This document shows positions 1 through 6,041 of a DNA stretch of 23,053 nt, piece after piece. How positions within the stretch are numbered: position 1 is the stretch's first letter; each line of letters starts with the position of its first letter. The position numbers were made by a program, and so were the translations under genes. Location: positions 1 through 23,053 of IMG/VR virus record IMGVR_UViG_3300023292_000056; one strand, 5' to 3'. The notes beneath the pieces were generated by a model that was given only the letters and a program-made list of their open reading frames with translations, was not told the origin of the DNA and did no database searches. Source of the DNA: a virus.

Positions 1-111
1 GCATTTGATAAAGCTAAACAGTCTGGTATGTCGAACAGCCAATTATATAAGCAAGCGGGTAACTCAATCGTGGTAAATGTACTAGAAGCAATATTTAAGG
101 AGATATTATAA
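1..111 (+). CDS. C5-cytosine DNA methyltransferase, C-terminal end (partial)
   Basis: The window opens inside a gene whose last 36 residues are readable, ending at TAA 109-111. They contain SNSQLYKQAGNSIVV followed by NVLEAIFKEI, the conserved C-terminal motif X region of Dcm/HhaI-type (cytosine-5) DNA methyltransferases, which helps form the S-adenosylmethionine pocket. In a phage such an enzyme most likely modifies phage DNA against host restriction. The catalytic motif IV and the target-recognition region lie outside the window, so specificity cannot be judged. The next gene starts one base after this stop, so they are probably co-transcribed. The motif is distinctive and the family call is firm. 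Confidence 0.85.
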   Translation, partial: AFDKAKQSGMSNSQLYKQAGNSIVVNVLEAIFKEIL

Positions 112-112
112 T

Positions 113-418
113 ATGGAAAGACCACCTATACTATGTGACACTTGTTTAAAGTCTTGCAAAAAGTTTAAAGTTACTGGGATTTGGAATTATTATGCTTGTA
201 AATTTGTTAAAAACGAAAACCATATTAGGAGGGATAAAGAAACTATGAAAAATGAGTTCGGCAAGCTAGTTAATGCATACAGTTTAAACAAACAAAAACA
301 AGAAGAATTAAAAACTGCTATATTAAACTCACAACGTTGGATTAAAATAAACATAGCAAATATTAGCACCAAACAACTACAAAAAATTAGGAGTATATTA
401 AATGAAAGCAACAACTAA
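113..418 (+). CDS. Small Cys-containing protein, function unknown
   Basis: A 101-residue protein of unrecognised family. The N-terminus has cysteines at 8, 11, 15 and 29 (CDTCLKSC, then YYACKF), which could form a small zinc-binding knuckle. The rest is Lys/Asn/Gln-rich and predicted helical. The start ATG lies about 10 bases after AGGAG, directly downstream of the methyltransferase stop. A second ATG near 245 is preceded by AGGAGGG and could be an internal start giving a shorter protein without the Cys cluster. The position in an early phage operon suggests a DNA-binding or regulatory role, but this is inference only. Confidence 0.6.
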   Translation: MERPPILCDTCLKSCKKFKVTGIWNYYACKFVKNENHIRRDKETMKNEFGKLVNAYSLNKQKQEELKTAILNSQRWIKINIANISTKQLQKIRSILNESNN

Positions 419-554
419 AATGATTGATTTTGCAGATGCTATTGCAGAAACTCTTGACCTACCACCACTAGACACTACAGATTTCGATGAGGTTTCAGAG
501 TTCATTGATGAATACAAAAGCGAGTTCTATTATCAGCAACGGCATAACGACTAA
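402..554 (+). CDS. Small acidic protein, 50 aa, unknown
   Basis: Short frame beginning at ATG 402, with AGGAG about 10 bases upstream, and ending at TAA 552-554. It overlaps the end of the preceding gene by 17 bases, as is common in phage early operons. The product is acidic (DLPPLDTTDFDEVSEFIDEY) with no recognisable domain. A candidate intrinsic terminator follows within 20 bases, so this may be the last gene of the leftmost operon. Function is unknown. The acidic character would fit a DNA-mimic or inhibitor protein, but nothing in the sequence proves that. Confidence 0.55.
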   Translation: MKATTKMIDFADAIAETLDLPPLDTTDFDEVSEFIDEYKSEFYYQQRHND

Positions 555-570
555 CCCTAACCACCATAAG

Positions 571-605
571 AAAACCATTTTATTTAATTATAATTTGGTT
601 TTTTT
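571..605 (+). terminator. Candidate rho-independent terminator
   Basis: AAAACCA (571-577) and TGGTTTT (596-602) form a 7-bp stem around an AT-rich 18-base loop that can pair further (TTAT/ATAA). The T-run continues to 605. It lies just after the 50-aa gene and before a candidate promoter. The stem is AT-rich, so efficiency is uncertain. Confidence 0.45.
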
Positions 606-616
606 GCGTTTATGGG

Positions 617-645
617 TTGTAATTTGGTGCGGTATGGTGTATACT
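617..645 (+). promoter_or_regulatory. Candidate sigma-A promoter
   Basis: TTGTAA (617-622), a 17-base spacer and TATACT (640-645) make a plausible -35/-10 pair directly downstream of the candidate terminator. The expected transcript start near 652 coincides with AGGAGG (652-657), so the leader before a TTG start at 661 would be very short. Confidence 0.4.
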
Positions 646-660
646 AGGTGTAGGAGGCAT

Positions 661-993
661 TTGTTTGCTAAACCTATGCATAGAATTATTGATATAAACC
701 TAGTAACCAAGATAGAATATTCAGAACTAGAAACGCAAGCAGATATGTTTTTATATGAAATATATTACATAAATAAACTAAAGCCACAATTAAATTCTGA
801 TGATAAGGCAATAGATGATTTAACAATAGAATTGCCAGATATTATATTTAGTTTATTTGAAACTAAGTTATGGCATAAGTGGAAAGCAATAATATCTGAA
901 GAGAAACAAAGTAATATAGATAATAATGTTCAAGATATTGATAAAAGAACTGAATCTATGTGGTTTGCAAATATTAAACAAGGAGGCAACTAA
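661..993 (+). CDS. GIY-YIG-like protein lacking the catalytic N-terminal half
   Basis: The frame carries the C-terminal half of a phage GIY-YIG-like domain: LVTKIEYSELETQADMFLYE followed by IYYINKLKPQLN, the stretch containing the conserved Glu and the xxKPxxN end of the fold. The GIY and YIG strands and the catalytic arginine should lie 30-50 residues upstream but are absent; that DNA holds a terminator-like hairpin and a promoter-like element instead. Start choice is uncertain: TTG 661 has AGGAGG three bases upstream, ATG 676 is too far from it, and the frame is open back to 487 but overlaps the preceding gene. The C-terminus (about 50 residues after the domain) is unknown. It may be a decayed nuclease or a repurposed DNA-binding fragment. 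The next gene starts immediately after the stop. Confidence 0.5.
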   Translation: MFAKPMHRIIDINLVTKIEYSELETQADMFLYEIYYINKLKPQLNSDDKAIDDLTIELPDIIFSLFETKLWHKWKAIISEEKQSNIDNNVQDIDKRTESMWFANIKQGGN

Positions 994-1740
994 ATGGAAT
1001 ACATAGCAAGTTTGAGTTATGGCAAGGATAGCATTTATATGTTAGAAGTTATCAAGCAGAACAATATGCCTTTAGATAGAATTATTACTTGTGATATTAT
1101 GGCAACTAATACAATACATGCTGATTTACCGCCAATGATTGAATTTAAGGTTAAGGCTGATAAGATTATTTTAGACAGATATGGGATAAGAGTTGAGCAT
1201 ATTAAGAGCAAATATAGTTATGAAGATTATTTTTATAAAATTAGAGGGAAAAGAGCAAAGCTAAAAAATCAAGGCAAAATATATGGGTTTCCATTTCAGA
1301 TTGGTGCTTGGTGTAATTATATACTAAAAGTAGCTCCATTAAATAAAGTTTGTAAAAATAATATCTCTTATATAGGCATTGCCGTTGAAGAAAAAAAGCG
1401 ATATAAAATATTAAATGATAATAAAATTAGTCCGCTAGTTTTGCATAACATAACCGAAAATCAATGCCTTAAATAGTGCAAAGATAATAACTTATTATCG
1501 CCTATATATAATAATATTACTACAAGAGGTGGTTGTTGGTTCTGCCATAATCAGAAGCTGGGCGAACTTAGACAGTTATATCATAATTATACTGATTTGT
1601 GGCAATTAATGCTTAAATGGGATAAGGATAGTCCTGTTACATTCAAGGCTAATGGCACGACAATACACGATTTTGGCGATTTATTCAAATTTCAAGACAA
1701 ACAACGGACAATGTTCGACATAAAGGAGGTAACTAAATGA
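994..1740 (+). pseudogene. PAPS-reductase-family protein with in-frame amber stop
   Basis: The N-terminal part (160 codons) begins with ASLSYGKDS, the PP-loop motif of the adenine-nucleotide alpha-hydrolase/PAPS reductase superfamily, followed by the family landmarks ADLPPMIEFK, YGFPFQIGAWCN and YIGIAVEEKKR. A TAG at 1474-1476 stops translation, but the same frame stays open to TGA 1738-1740 and encodes the rest of the family: LLSPIY, then TRGGCWFCHNQ with the paired cysteines, then LMLKWDKDSPVTFKANG. As I recall phage homologues, the residue at the TAG is tryptophan (KWC), one base change (TGG to TAG) away. Such phage proteins are thought to act in sulfur transfer or nucleic-acid modification. 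The gene is either freshly inactivated or read through. The RBS is AGGAGGCAACTAA before ATG 994. The reconstructed length of 248 residues fits the family. Confidence 0.75.
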
Positions 1741-1982
1741 GTAAAACTCGTGCAAGCATAGGTTTTGGTGAGGAGTTATGGCAGAAGATAACAGTAGGTG
1801 CAGATAAGCGTGGTATAACAAAAGCTGGGCTAGTTAATATGGCAATGATTGCGTTTCTTGCTAAAGACTATTATGCTGTTATGGCTTTTAAAACTAAAGA
1901 AGAGTATGAAAATCATAAACGCATAGATGCGTTTGGGCAAGTCGCTGAAAAATGGCAAAATAATAATAAATATGTTGAATAG
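1737..1982 (+). CDS. Ribbon-helix-helix-like small DNA-binding protein
   Basis: An 81-residue protein whose N-terminus (TRASIGFGEELWQKITVGAD, then KRGITKAGLVNMAMIAFL) matches the beta-strand, helix A, turn, helix B layout of Arc/CopG/MetJ-type ribbon-helix-helix proteins, which bind operators as dimers. The C-terminal part is a charged helix. The start ATG overlaps the TGA of the upstream reconstructed PAPS-like gene (ATGA), with AAGGAGG eight bases upstream, so the two were translationally coupled in the intact version. It stops with TAG, followed by a good RBS for the next gene. A transcriptional regulator of the early region is likely; its operator is not known. Confidence 0.55.
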   Translation: MSKTRASIGFGEELWQKITVGADKRGITKAGLVNMAMIAFLAKDYYAVMAFKTKEEYENHKRIDAFGQVAEKWQNNNKYVE

Positions 1983-2014
1983 TCTAAACGCTGTTATGGC
2001 AAAGGAGGCAACTA

Positions 2015-2266
2015 ATGGGAATAGACAAATTATATGCCATTCTTAGCAAGAAATATAAGCACATAATGTACGACCACCCAGTTCTTGAGGGTAGAAAGCA
2101 AATCATAGTGAGGGTTAAGAATAAAGAATATTCTATTGTGAACAAAAACGGTTCACTTGAATATGATATAGCAGAGTTTTGTAAATGTGATGTAATTGAG
2201 TTAGGCGATAATCTAAGTGGCGAAAAGATATTGAAGATGCTAGAAAAACTTACGGAGGGCAACTAA
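2015..2266 (+). CDS. Hypothetical early protein, 83 aa
   Basis: An 83-residue soluble protein of unrecognised family, with alternating strands and helices: KQIIVRVKNKEYSIVNKNGS looks like a beta-hairpin and the C-terminus is a charged helix (LSGEKILKMLEKL). The start ATG follows AAAGGAGGCAACTA, a near-perfect Shine-Dalgarno cassette. The stop TAA overlaps the start of the next gene by one base. Its position in the replication operon suggests an accessory early function. Confidence 0.65.
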   Translation: MGIDKLYAILSKKYKHIMYDHPVLEGRKQIIVRVKNKEYSIVNKNGSLEYDIAEFCKCDVIELGDNLSGEKILKMLEKLTEGN

Positions 2267-2403
2267 TGGCTAAATTTATAGAATTAACAGTAAAGAATAA
2301 TCATGGACCTGATGAAACAGGCTATGCAAATAAAGATACTGAACAAGACTGGAATAATGGTGAAGCCTTTTTGCTAACTCTAGCAACTAAGCTAAGGGGT
2401 TAG
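2266..2403 (+). CDS. Small hypothetical protein, 45 aa
   Basis: A 45-residue frame starting at ATG 2266, preceded by CGGAGGGCAACTA, the same initiation cassette as its neighbours, and ending at TAG 2401-2403 three bases before the DUF927 gene. The sequence begins MAKFIELTVKNNHG and includes a Gly/Asp/Asn-rich centre. No family is recognised. The exact fit between neighbouring start and stop codons and the strong RBS support it as a real gene. Confidence 0.6.
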   Translation: MAKFIELTVKNNHGPDETGYANKDTEQDWNNGEAFLLTLATKLRG

Positions 2404-2405
2404 CA

Positions 2406-4250
2406 ATGGATAACATTACAACTATTATACCCAATTTCCTTGATGTAGATTATCTTGTAGAATACCTTATCGATGTTTCAGTACAAAACAAAGTTTTAGC
2501 CATTGAAGAGCTTAAGGCTGATGCTAAATCGGCTAAGGTTTCTATCTCAGCGGTTAATAAGCAAATCAAACTTGCTGAAACTAAAATTATCCAAATACAT
2601 CAAAACAAACTTAGGCAACAACACAAACTAACAGATATGCCAGAACAAATCAAGAACACTACTGGCTATATTATAAACGAATACGGTATTAAAATGTGTA
2701 TGCCCAATTCAGAAGCTATGCTCGAGATATGTTCAAAGCCTATATTTATTACTGAACGGTACCAAGACATAGACACTAGCGAGGAGAAAGTCAATTTCGT
2801 ATATAAAACCGATGGCAAGTGGAAAGAAACTATCATACCCAGAGAATGGATTGCAAATTCTAACAAGATTATGGAGCTTGCTAAATTCCCTACTGGCATA
2901 AACTCAGATAATTCACGCAGTATAATTAAGTATCTCAATGATATAGAATCAGAGAACCGTGGTACTATTCTAATCAAGAAAGCAGTATCTTCATTAGGTT
3001 GGACTGAGTTCGGGTTCGTGCCTTATATCGATGATGTCGTATTCGCTGGCGGTGATAATTATAACCTAATTTATAAGCGTATGAAAAACAAAGGCAATTT
3101 CGATACATGGAAACAATTGCATATAGATGCCTTAAAGTTCCCAATACCTAGAGTAGCTATTGCGTGTGCTTATGGTTCAATATTACTTAAGCCACTAGGT
3201 GTAAACGGCTTCTGCGTTCATATGTGGGGTGTTTCAGGTAAAGGCAAAACTATTGCAGAAATGTTTGCTACATCAGTTTATGGCAACAGCGATGACAAGG
3301 AGGGACTTATCCGCAACGGTGCGATTACAGAGAACGCTATCGAATCGGTTATGGGTTTTTATGGTAACTGTATGCTTGCGATTGATGAGTTATCCAACCA
3401 AACACCTGAGCAACTAACTAAACTAGTATACAAGATATCCAATGGTTTAGGCAAGGATAGGATGACTCGCAGTATTGGTATGCAGAAAGTTTCCAGTTGG
3501 AATAACATAACACTACTCAACGCAGAAAAACAAATAACCGATGCACAATCATTATCAGGTATGCTTAATAGATTAATCCAAATAGAATCCACTGAGGATG
3601 TTTTCGGTACAGACAACAACAACGATATGCGTGACATAGCAAACGCCATTAGGGAGCATTATGGGTTCGGTGCTAAACTCTTTATCGAAGCAATCGACAA
3701 GTGCGATTTCAAGCAGATTTTCAAGGATTACAAATCCAAGATACCTGCTAAATACGAAGCCAAGCAGGTCAACTCAGTGTGTGTATTACTAACCGCTTAT
3801 CATATAGCGTGCAAGTATATTTACGATATTCCTAATGAGTTTACTTTCGATTATTTCAAGGACATTATCCAGACACAGGAGCAGAACTCTATGGTGCTGA
3901 GGAACTATAATAGCCTTATAGAATATATCGATGCTAACTATCTTATGTTTGATGATGACAACACACTTAAGCAGTCAAAATGGGGTAAATATACTAAGGA
4001 TGGGTACATCTGCATTCTACCAGAACGGTTCAACGAATGGTGCCGAAAACACAACATAAATAGCGACACTTTGCTTAAGGGTTTAAAGGCTAAAAATCTG
4101 CTTAAAACTACTGGTGAAAAACGGCTAAAATTCAGAACAAATGGACTCACTGGCAGTGGTACCAAGATGTCTTTTATAGCTATTAAGGAAAAACTCGCCG
4201 ATTTTGTTGATGAACTTGAGGAAGTCGAAGATGGGGCAATGCCGTTTTAA
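2406..4250 (+). CDS. DUF927-type replication ATPase (putative helicase)
   Basis: A 614-residue protein. Residues 20-80 form a Lys/Ala/Gln-rich helical N-terminus. From about residue 190 the DUF927 domain begins (SLGWTEFGFVPY), with Walker A GVSGKGKT at about 275-282, Walker B CMLAIDEL with the Asp/Glu pair at about 327-328, and a downstream sensor-like stretch (WNNITLLNAEKQITDA). DUF927 proteins of phages and plasmids are related to superfamily 3-like replication helicases and often replace the primase-helicase in the replication module. The C-terminal 150 residues are likely DNA-binding; FNEWCRKHNINSDTLLKGLK resembles a winged-helix segment. An iterated-box region that looks like an origin lies directly downstream, and one AGTGGTACCA box lies inside the 3' end of the gene. 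The start ATG follows the previous TAG closely, with AAGGGG-like bases upstream. Confidence 0.8.
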   Translation: MDNITTIIPNFLDVDYLVEYLIDVSVQNKVLAIEELKADAKSAKVSISAVNKQIKLAETKIIQIHQNKLRQQHKLTDMPEQIKNTTGYIINEYGIKMCMPNSEAMLEICSKPIFITERYQDIDTSEEKVNFVYKTDGKWKETIIPREWIANSNKIMELAKFPTGINSDNSRSIIKYLNDIESENRGTILIKKAVSSLGWTEFGFVPYIDDVVFAGGDNYNLIYKRMKNKGNFDTWKQLHIDALKFPIPRVAIACAYGSILLKPLGVNGFCVHMWGVSGKGKTIAEMFATSVYGNSDDKEGLIRNGAITENAIESVMGFYGNCMLAIDELSNQTPEQLTKLVYKISNGLGKDRMTRSIGMQKVSSWNNITLLNAEKQITDAQSLSGMLNRLIQIESTEDVFGTDNNNDMRDIANAIREHYGFGAKLFIEAIDKCDFKQIFKDYKSKIPAKYEAKQVNSVCVLLTAYHIACKYIYDIPNEFTFDYFKDIIQTQEQNSMVLRNYNSLIEYIDANYLMFDDDNTLKQSKWGKYTKDGYICILPERFNEWCRKHNINSDTLLKGLKAKNLLKTTGEKRLKFRTNGLTGSGTKMSFIAIKEKLADFVDELEEVEDGAMPF

Positions 4251-4470
4251 TTCAAAATTCACTGGTCCGAGTGGTACATAGTGGTACCATGAGTGGTACT
4301 ATAAAAATTGCTAGAAAGCCTATGAATGCTATATATATATATAGTAGGTACCACTAGACCACTACTATTACTATATTACCCTTATGTGCGAGATATATTT
4401 TTTTACTAAATTAAAAATGTTATCCTACAGATGCCGTTCTACCCTTGAACCAGTGGTACCAGTGGTACCA
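4155..4470 (+). repeat. AGTGGTAC iterons with AT-rich core, candidate replication origin
   Basis: AGTGGTAC occurs on the plus strand at 4155, 4270, 4280, 4292, 4452 and 4461, and on the minus strand at 4348-4355; a partial inverted box (GACCACT) is at 4357-4363. The boxes at 4280, 4452 and 4461 extend to AGTGGTACCA. Between the clusters lie an alternating AT tract (about 4330-4344) and a T-rich tract (about 4395-4410), possible unwinding elements. The 279-base gap between 4250 and 4530 has no gene and follows the replication ATPase. Iterons plus AT-rich DNA next to a replication gene is the classic origin layout; a repressor operator array is the alternative. Confidence 0.65.
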
Positions 4471-4529
4471 TGGCAATTTAGAGCAACAAACAACAGCACT
4501 TTTTTAGGTGCGAATAGGAGGTAACTATT

Positions 4530-4925
4530 ATGAAAGATTACAGTATGTGTATTGATAAAAAAATCATAGATAATGCATCACTTTATAAAGAGGTTTGCGA
4601 TTTATTAATAGCAGATGATTTTATAAACGAAAACGATTGTTGCGAAACTTATCTTAATATCAGGCTTAAAACTATTATAACGGCACTTATTAACAACGAT
4701 GCTGAAACTATTCCTTTACTAGACCGTGAATTAATACAGATGATAGACAAGTACGACGACCCAGAGGAATTTAAACAGGCTTATCTTAAACGTACTGACC
4801 CTAATGAACCAAATCCTTATGCTGGTATCGTTTTTCCGTTTACTAACGATGAACTTCTTAATCGCAAAGTTGCTAAACGATTTGAAGAAACGATTCAAAA
4901 AACTCACACAACGACGCAAACTTAA
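4530..4925 (+). CDS. Hypothetical protein, 131 aa
   Basis: A 131-residue acidic, mostly helical protein of unrecognised family. It includes CIDKKIIDNAS near the N-terminus, a central helical region (LKTIITALINNDAETIPLLD), and a C-terminal Thr/Gln-rich tail. The start ATG follows AATAGGAGGTAACTATT, the recurrent strong initiation cassette of this genome. It is the first gene after the iteron region and lies just before the small-terminase-like gene, so it is either the last replication gene or the first packaging gene. Nothing in it identifies a function. Confidence 0.65.
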   Translation: MKDYSMCIDKKIIDNASLYKEVCDLLIADDFINENDCCETYLNIRLKTIITALINNDAETIPLLDRELIQMIDKYDDPEEFKQAYLKRTDPNEPNPYAGIVFPFTNDELLNRKVAKRFEETIQKTHTTTQT

Positions 4926-4972
4926 ATAAGTTTACTATTACTAAACCGTATTAAAGGAGGTTAGACAAGATT

Positions 4973-5383
4973 ATGGCAACTAAACATAGCACGGAAAACT
5001 TAAAACAGTTTCAAGACCTAACCGAGGCAGAGCAGAGAAAAATATCTACTCAAGGAGGAATAGCCTCAGGAATCGTACGAAAACAAAAAACCTTGTTAAA
5101 AGATGCACTAATAATGATAGGAAAAATGGAATTAGACCTACCAGCAGACGAACAAGCGAAGATGGCACTAAAAACCGTGGGAATGGAAGCAACAGAGGAA
5201 AATATAATGCTCGCTAACCTATCTACAAGATCCAAGACGAACCATAAAGACTTTGTGGTCTATAGGGACACGATAGGTGAGAAGCCTATTGAAAGGGTCG
5301 CTATGGCAGTCCTAGAGGACAAAATGGACAGTGGTGAGATAATGGCTAAATATTTCAACTTTGAAAATGAAGAAGATGACTAG
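4973..5383 (+). CDS. Small terminase subunit-like protein
   Basis: A 136-residue protein. Residues 16-45 (LTEAEQRKISTQGGIASGIV then RKQKTLLKDAL) resemble the Gly-rich basic N-terminus of small phage packaging/DNA-binding proteins (KGG-like). Residues 95-110 contain VVYRDTIGEKPIERV, a signature I associate with Firmicutes phage small terminase-like proteins. TerS recognises the packaging site and hands DNA to TerL. The RBS is AAAGGAGG, 14 bases before ATG. The stop is TAG; the same frame continues 27 more protein-like codons, so the original gene may have been longer. Unusually, TerL lies 3.6 kb downstream. The zinc-ribbon/HTH gene directly before TerL is a rival TerS candidate, so the assignment is moderate. 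Confidence 0.5.
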   Translation: MATKHSTENLKQFQDLTEAEQRKISTQGGIASGIVRKQKTLLKDALIMIGKMELDLPADEQAKMALKTVGMEATEENIMLANLSTRSKTNHKDFVVYRDTIGEKPIERVAMAVLEDKMDSGEIMAKYFNFENEEDD

Positions 5384-5553
5384 AAATCGACAGAAACAAG
5401 CAAACTATCGGAATTTGTCGAAGATAATAGTTGGAAAAAAGAAAAGGAAAAGTATGGCAAACAATAGTAGTTGACTGCTATAACAAAGCTCGCAACATTG
5501 AGAATTTAGACTGGTGTAAAACTGCGTTTATAGAGGAAGACTTTTACGATTAA
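5384..5553 (+). pseudogene. Decayed coding remnant after the TerS-like gene
   Basis: Directly after TAG 5381-5383 the TerS frame continues as KLSEFVEDNSWKKEKEKYGK and hits two TAG codons at about 5465. One frame over, past an A-rich tract (5430-5452), protein-like sequence resumes as VWQTIVVDCYNKARNIENLD then WCKTAFIEEDFYD and ends at TAA 5551-5553. Joined across the A-rich tract, the two pieces read as one continuous charged/aromatic sequence, suggesting a frameshift in a former gene or gene extension. No RBS is visible except an unlikely TTG 5431 start. I do not recognise the family. A short unrelated gene in the second frame is the alternative. Confidence 0.35.
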
Positions 5554-5589
5554 GCAGACTCGCAGACTTGCAAACTCTCGCACAGACTC
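5554..5589. repeat. Tandem 8-bp repeats (GCAGACTY)
   Basis: GCAGACTC at 5554, GCAGACTT at 5562 and GCAAACTC at 5570 are three head-to-tail 8-bp units. After TC comes a related GCACAGACTC at 5580-5589. They begin immediately after a stop codon and open the GC-rich island between the terminase genes, so they are candidate protein-binding sites such as terminase sites. Confidence 0.55.
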
Positions 5590-5780
5590 AGATTTTCGTG
5601 GAGATGCTGATGCCGAGATGCGAACATCTGTTCGCAAAATCCAAAACCTGAACACCCGTTCGCATTTTCGGGTCATTGAGCTGGAACGCCAGAGAGTCCA
5701 CGACCGCCACCGCTGGAGCATAGAACCGCCACCAGGTGATTATATTTACACCTGGCACGACCTGCATCATGATGGCATAA
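5590..5780. other. GC-rich noncoding island with inverted repeats
   Basis: The stretch is visibly richer in G+C than its surroundings. It holds TGCGAACA-tc-TGTTCGCA (5619-5636), ACCCG/CGGGT around a 10-base loop (5654-5673), direct repeats ACCGCCACC (5703-5711 and 5725-5733), and CCAGGTG/CACCTGG around a 10-base AT loop (5732-5755). An open frame from ATG 5618 to TAG 5800 exists, but it has no good RBS, unusual Arg/His-rich content, and stops inside the terminator hairpin, so I do not call a gene. The density of symmetry suggests a protein-binding or structured-RNA region; a packaging (cos/pac) site is the leading idea. Confidence 0.5.
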
Positions 5781-5781
5781 G

Positions 5782-5814
5782 AAAAGCCCGCTATTACTAG
5801 TAGGCTTTTTTTTT
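5782..5814. terminator. Bidirectional rho-independent terminator
   Basis: AAAAGCC (5782-5788) pairs with GGCTTTT (5803-5809), and nine T residues follow (5806-5814) on the plus strand. On the minus strand the hairpin ends in GGGCTTTTC, so it can also terminate the leftward mini-operon that ends at 5820. Confidence 0.75.
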
Positions 5815-5819
5815 GTTGG

Positions 5820-5996
5820 TTAGTACCTTGAATCAGTTTTGATTGTTTTCTCAAATTTGTCTTGCTCTTTTTGAATTGACATAGAAATATATCTACCATC
5901 AATCATTGTTAGATAATCGTTATATTTCCTGTTCGCATTTTCCAAATTAAAAGCAAAATCGATTAATTCGTTATCGTTATAAATCCTATATATCAT
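5820..5996 (-). CDS. Small minus-strand protein, 58 aa
   Basis: Reading leftward, ATG at 5996-5994 is preceded by a strong RBS (GGAGGATATACG) and the frame ends at TAA 5822-5820. The 58-residue product begins MIYRIYNDNELIDFAFNLEN, is rich in aromatic, Asp and Asn residues, and has a charged C-terminal helix. No family is recognised. It is the last gene of a four-gene minus-strand operon and ends just before the bidirectional terminator. A GC-rich palindrome sits 16 bases upstream of its RBS. The RBS and operon position make it convincing despite its length. Confidence 0.65.
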   Translation of the reverse strand: MIYRIYNDNELIDFAFNLENANRKYNDYLTMIDGRYISMSIQKEQDKFEKTIKTDSRY

Positions 5997-6011
5997 CGTA
6001 TATCCTCCATA

Positions 6012-6032
6012 TGCCCGCCGGGGCGGGCGTTG
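6012..6032. repeat. GC-rich perfect palindrome between minus-strand genes
   Basis: GCCCGCC and GGCGGGC abut almost directly, forming a very stable 6-7 bp hairpin in both strands. It lies between the 96-aa and 58-aa genes. No T-run follows on either strand, so a simple terminator is unlikely; an mRNA stability or processing element, or a protein-binding site, fits better. Confidence 0.6.
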
Positions 6033-6041
6033 TTATTTATG

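Noticed and set aside
551-565. CTAACCCTAACC telomere-like repeat
   Set aside because: Only two units; chance.
487-660. Long N-terminal extension of the GIY-YIG-like frame from ATG 487
   Set aside because: It overlaps the 50-aa gene, crosses the candidate terminator and promoter, and has no RBS or family similarity.
1474-1476. Genome-wide TAG recoding (crAss-like amber code)
   Set aside because: TAG ends many genes here (for example at 1980, 2401, 8536, 8923, 16444, 21771) with correctly placed downstream starts, and no suppressor tRNA is seen in the window.
5376-5471. 32-residue Lys/Arg-rich frame from ATG 5376
   Set aside because: No credible RBS, overlaps the TerS-like end, and the composition reflects the A-rich tract; the neighbouring frames look more protein-like.
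5588-5902. Minus-strand 104-codon frame through the GC-rich island
   Set aside because: It overlaps the RBS-supported 58-aa gene in another frame, runs through the terminator and has no RBS of its own.
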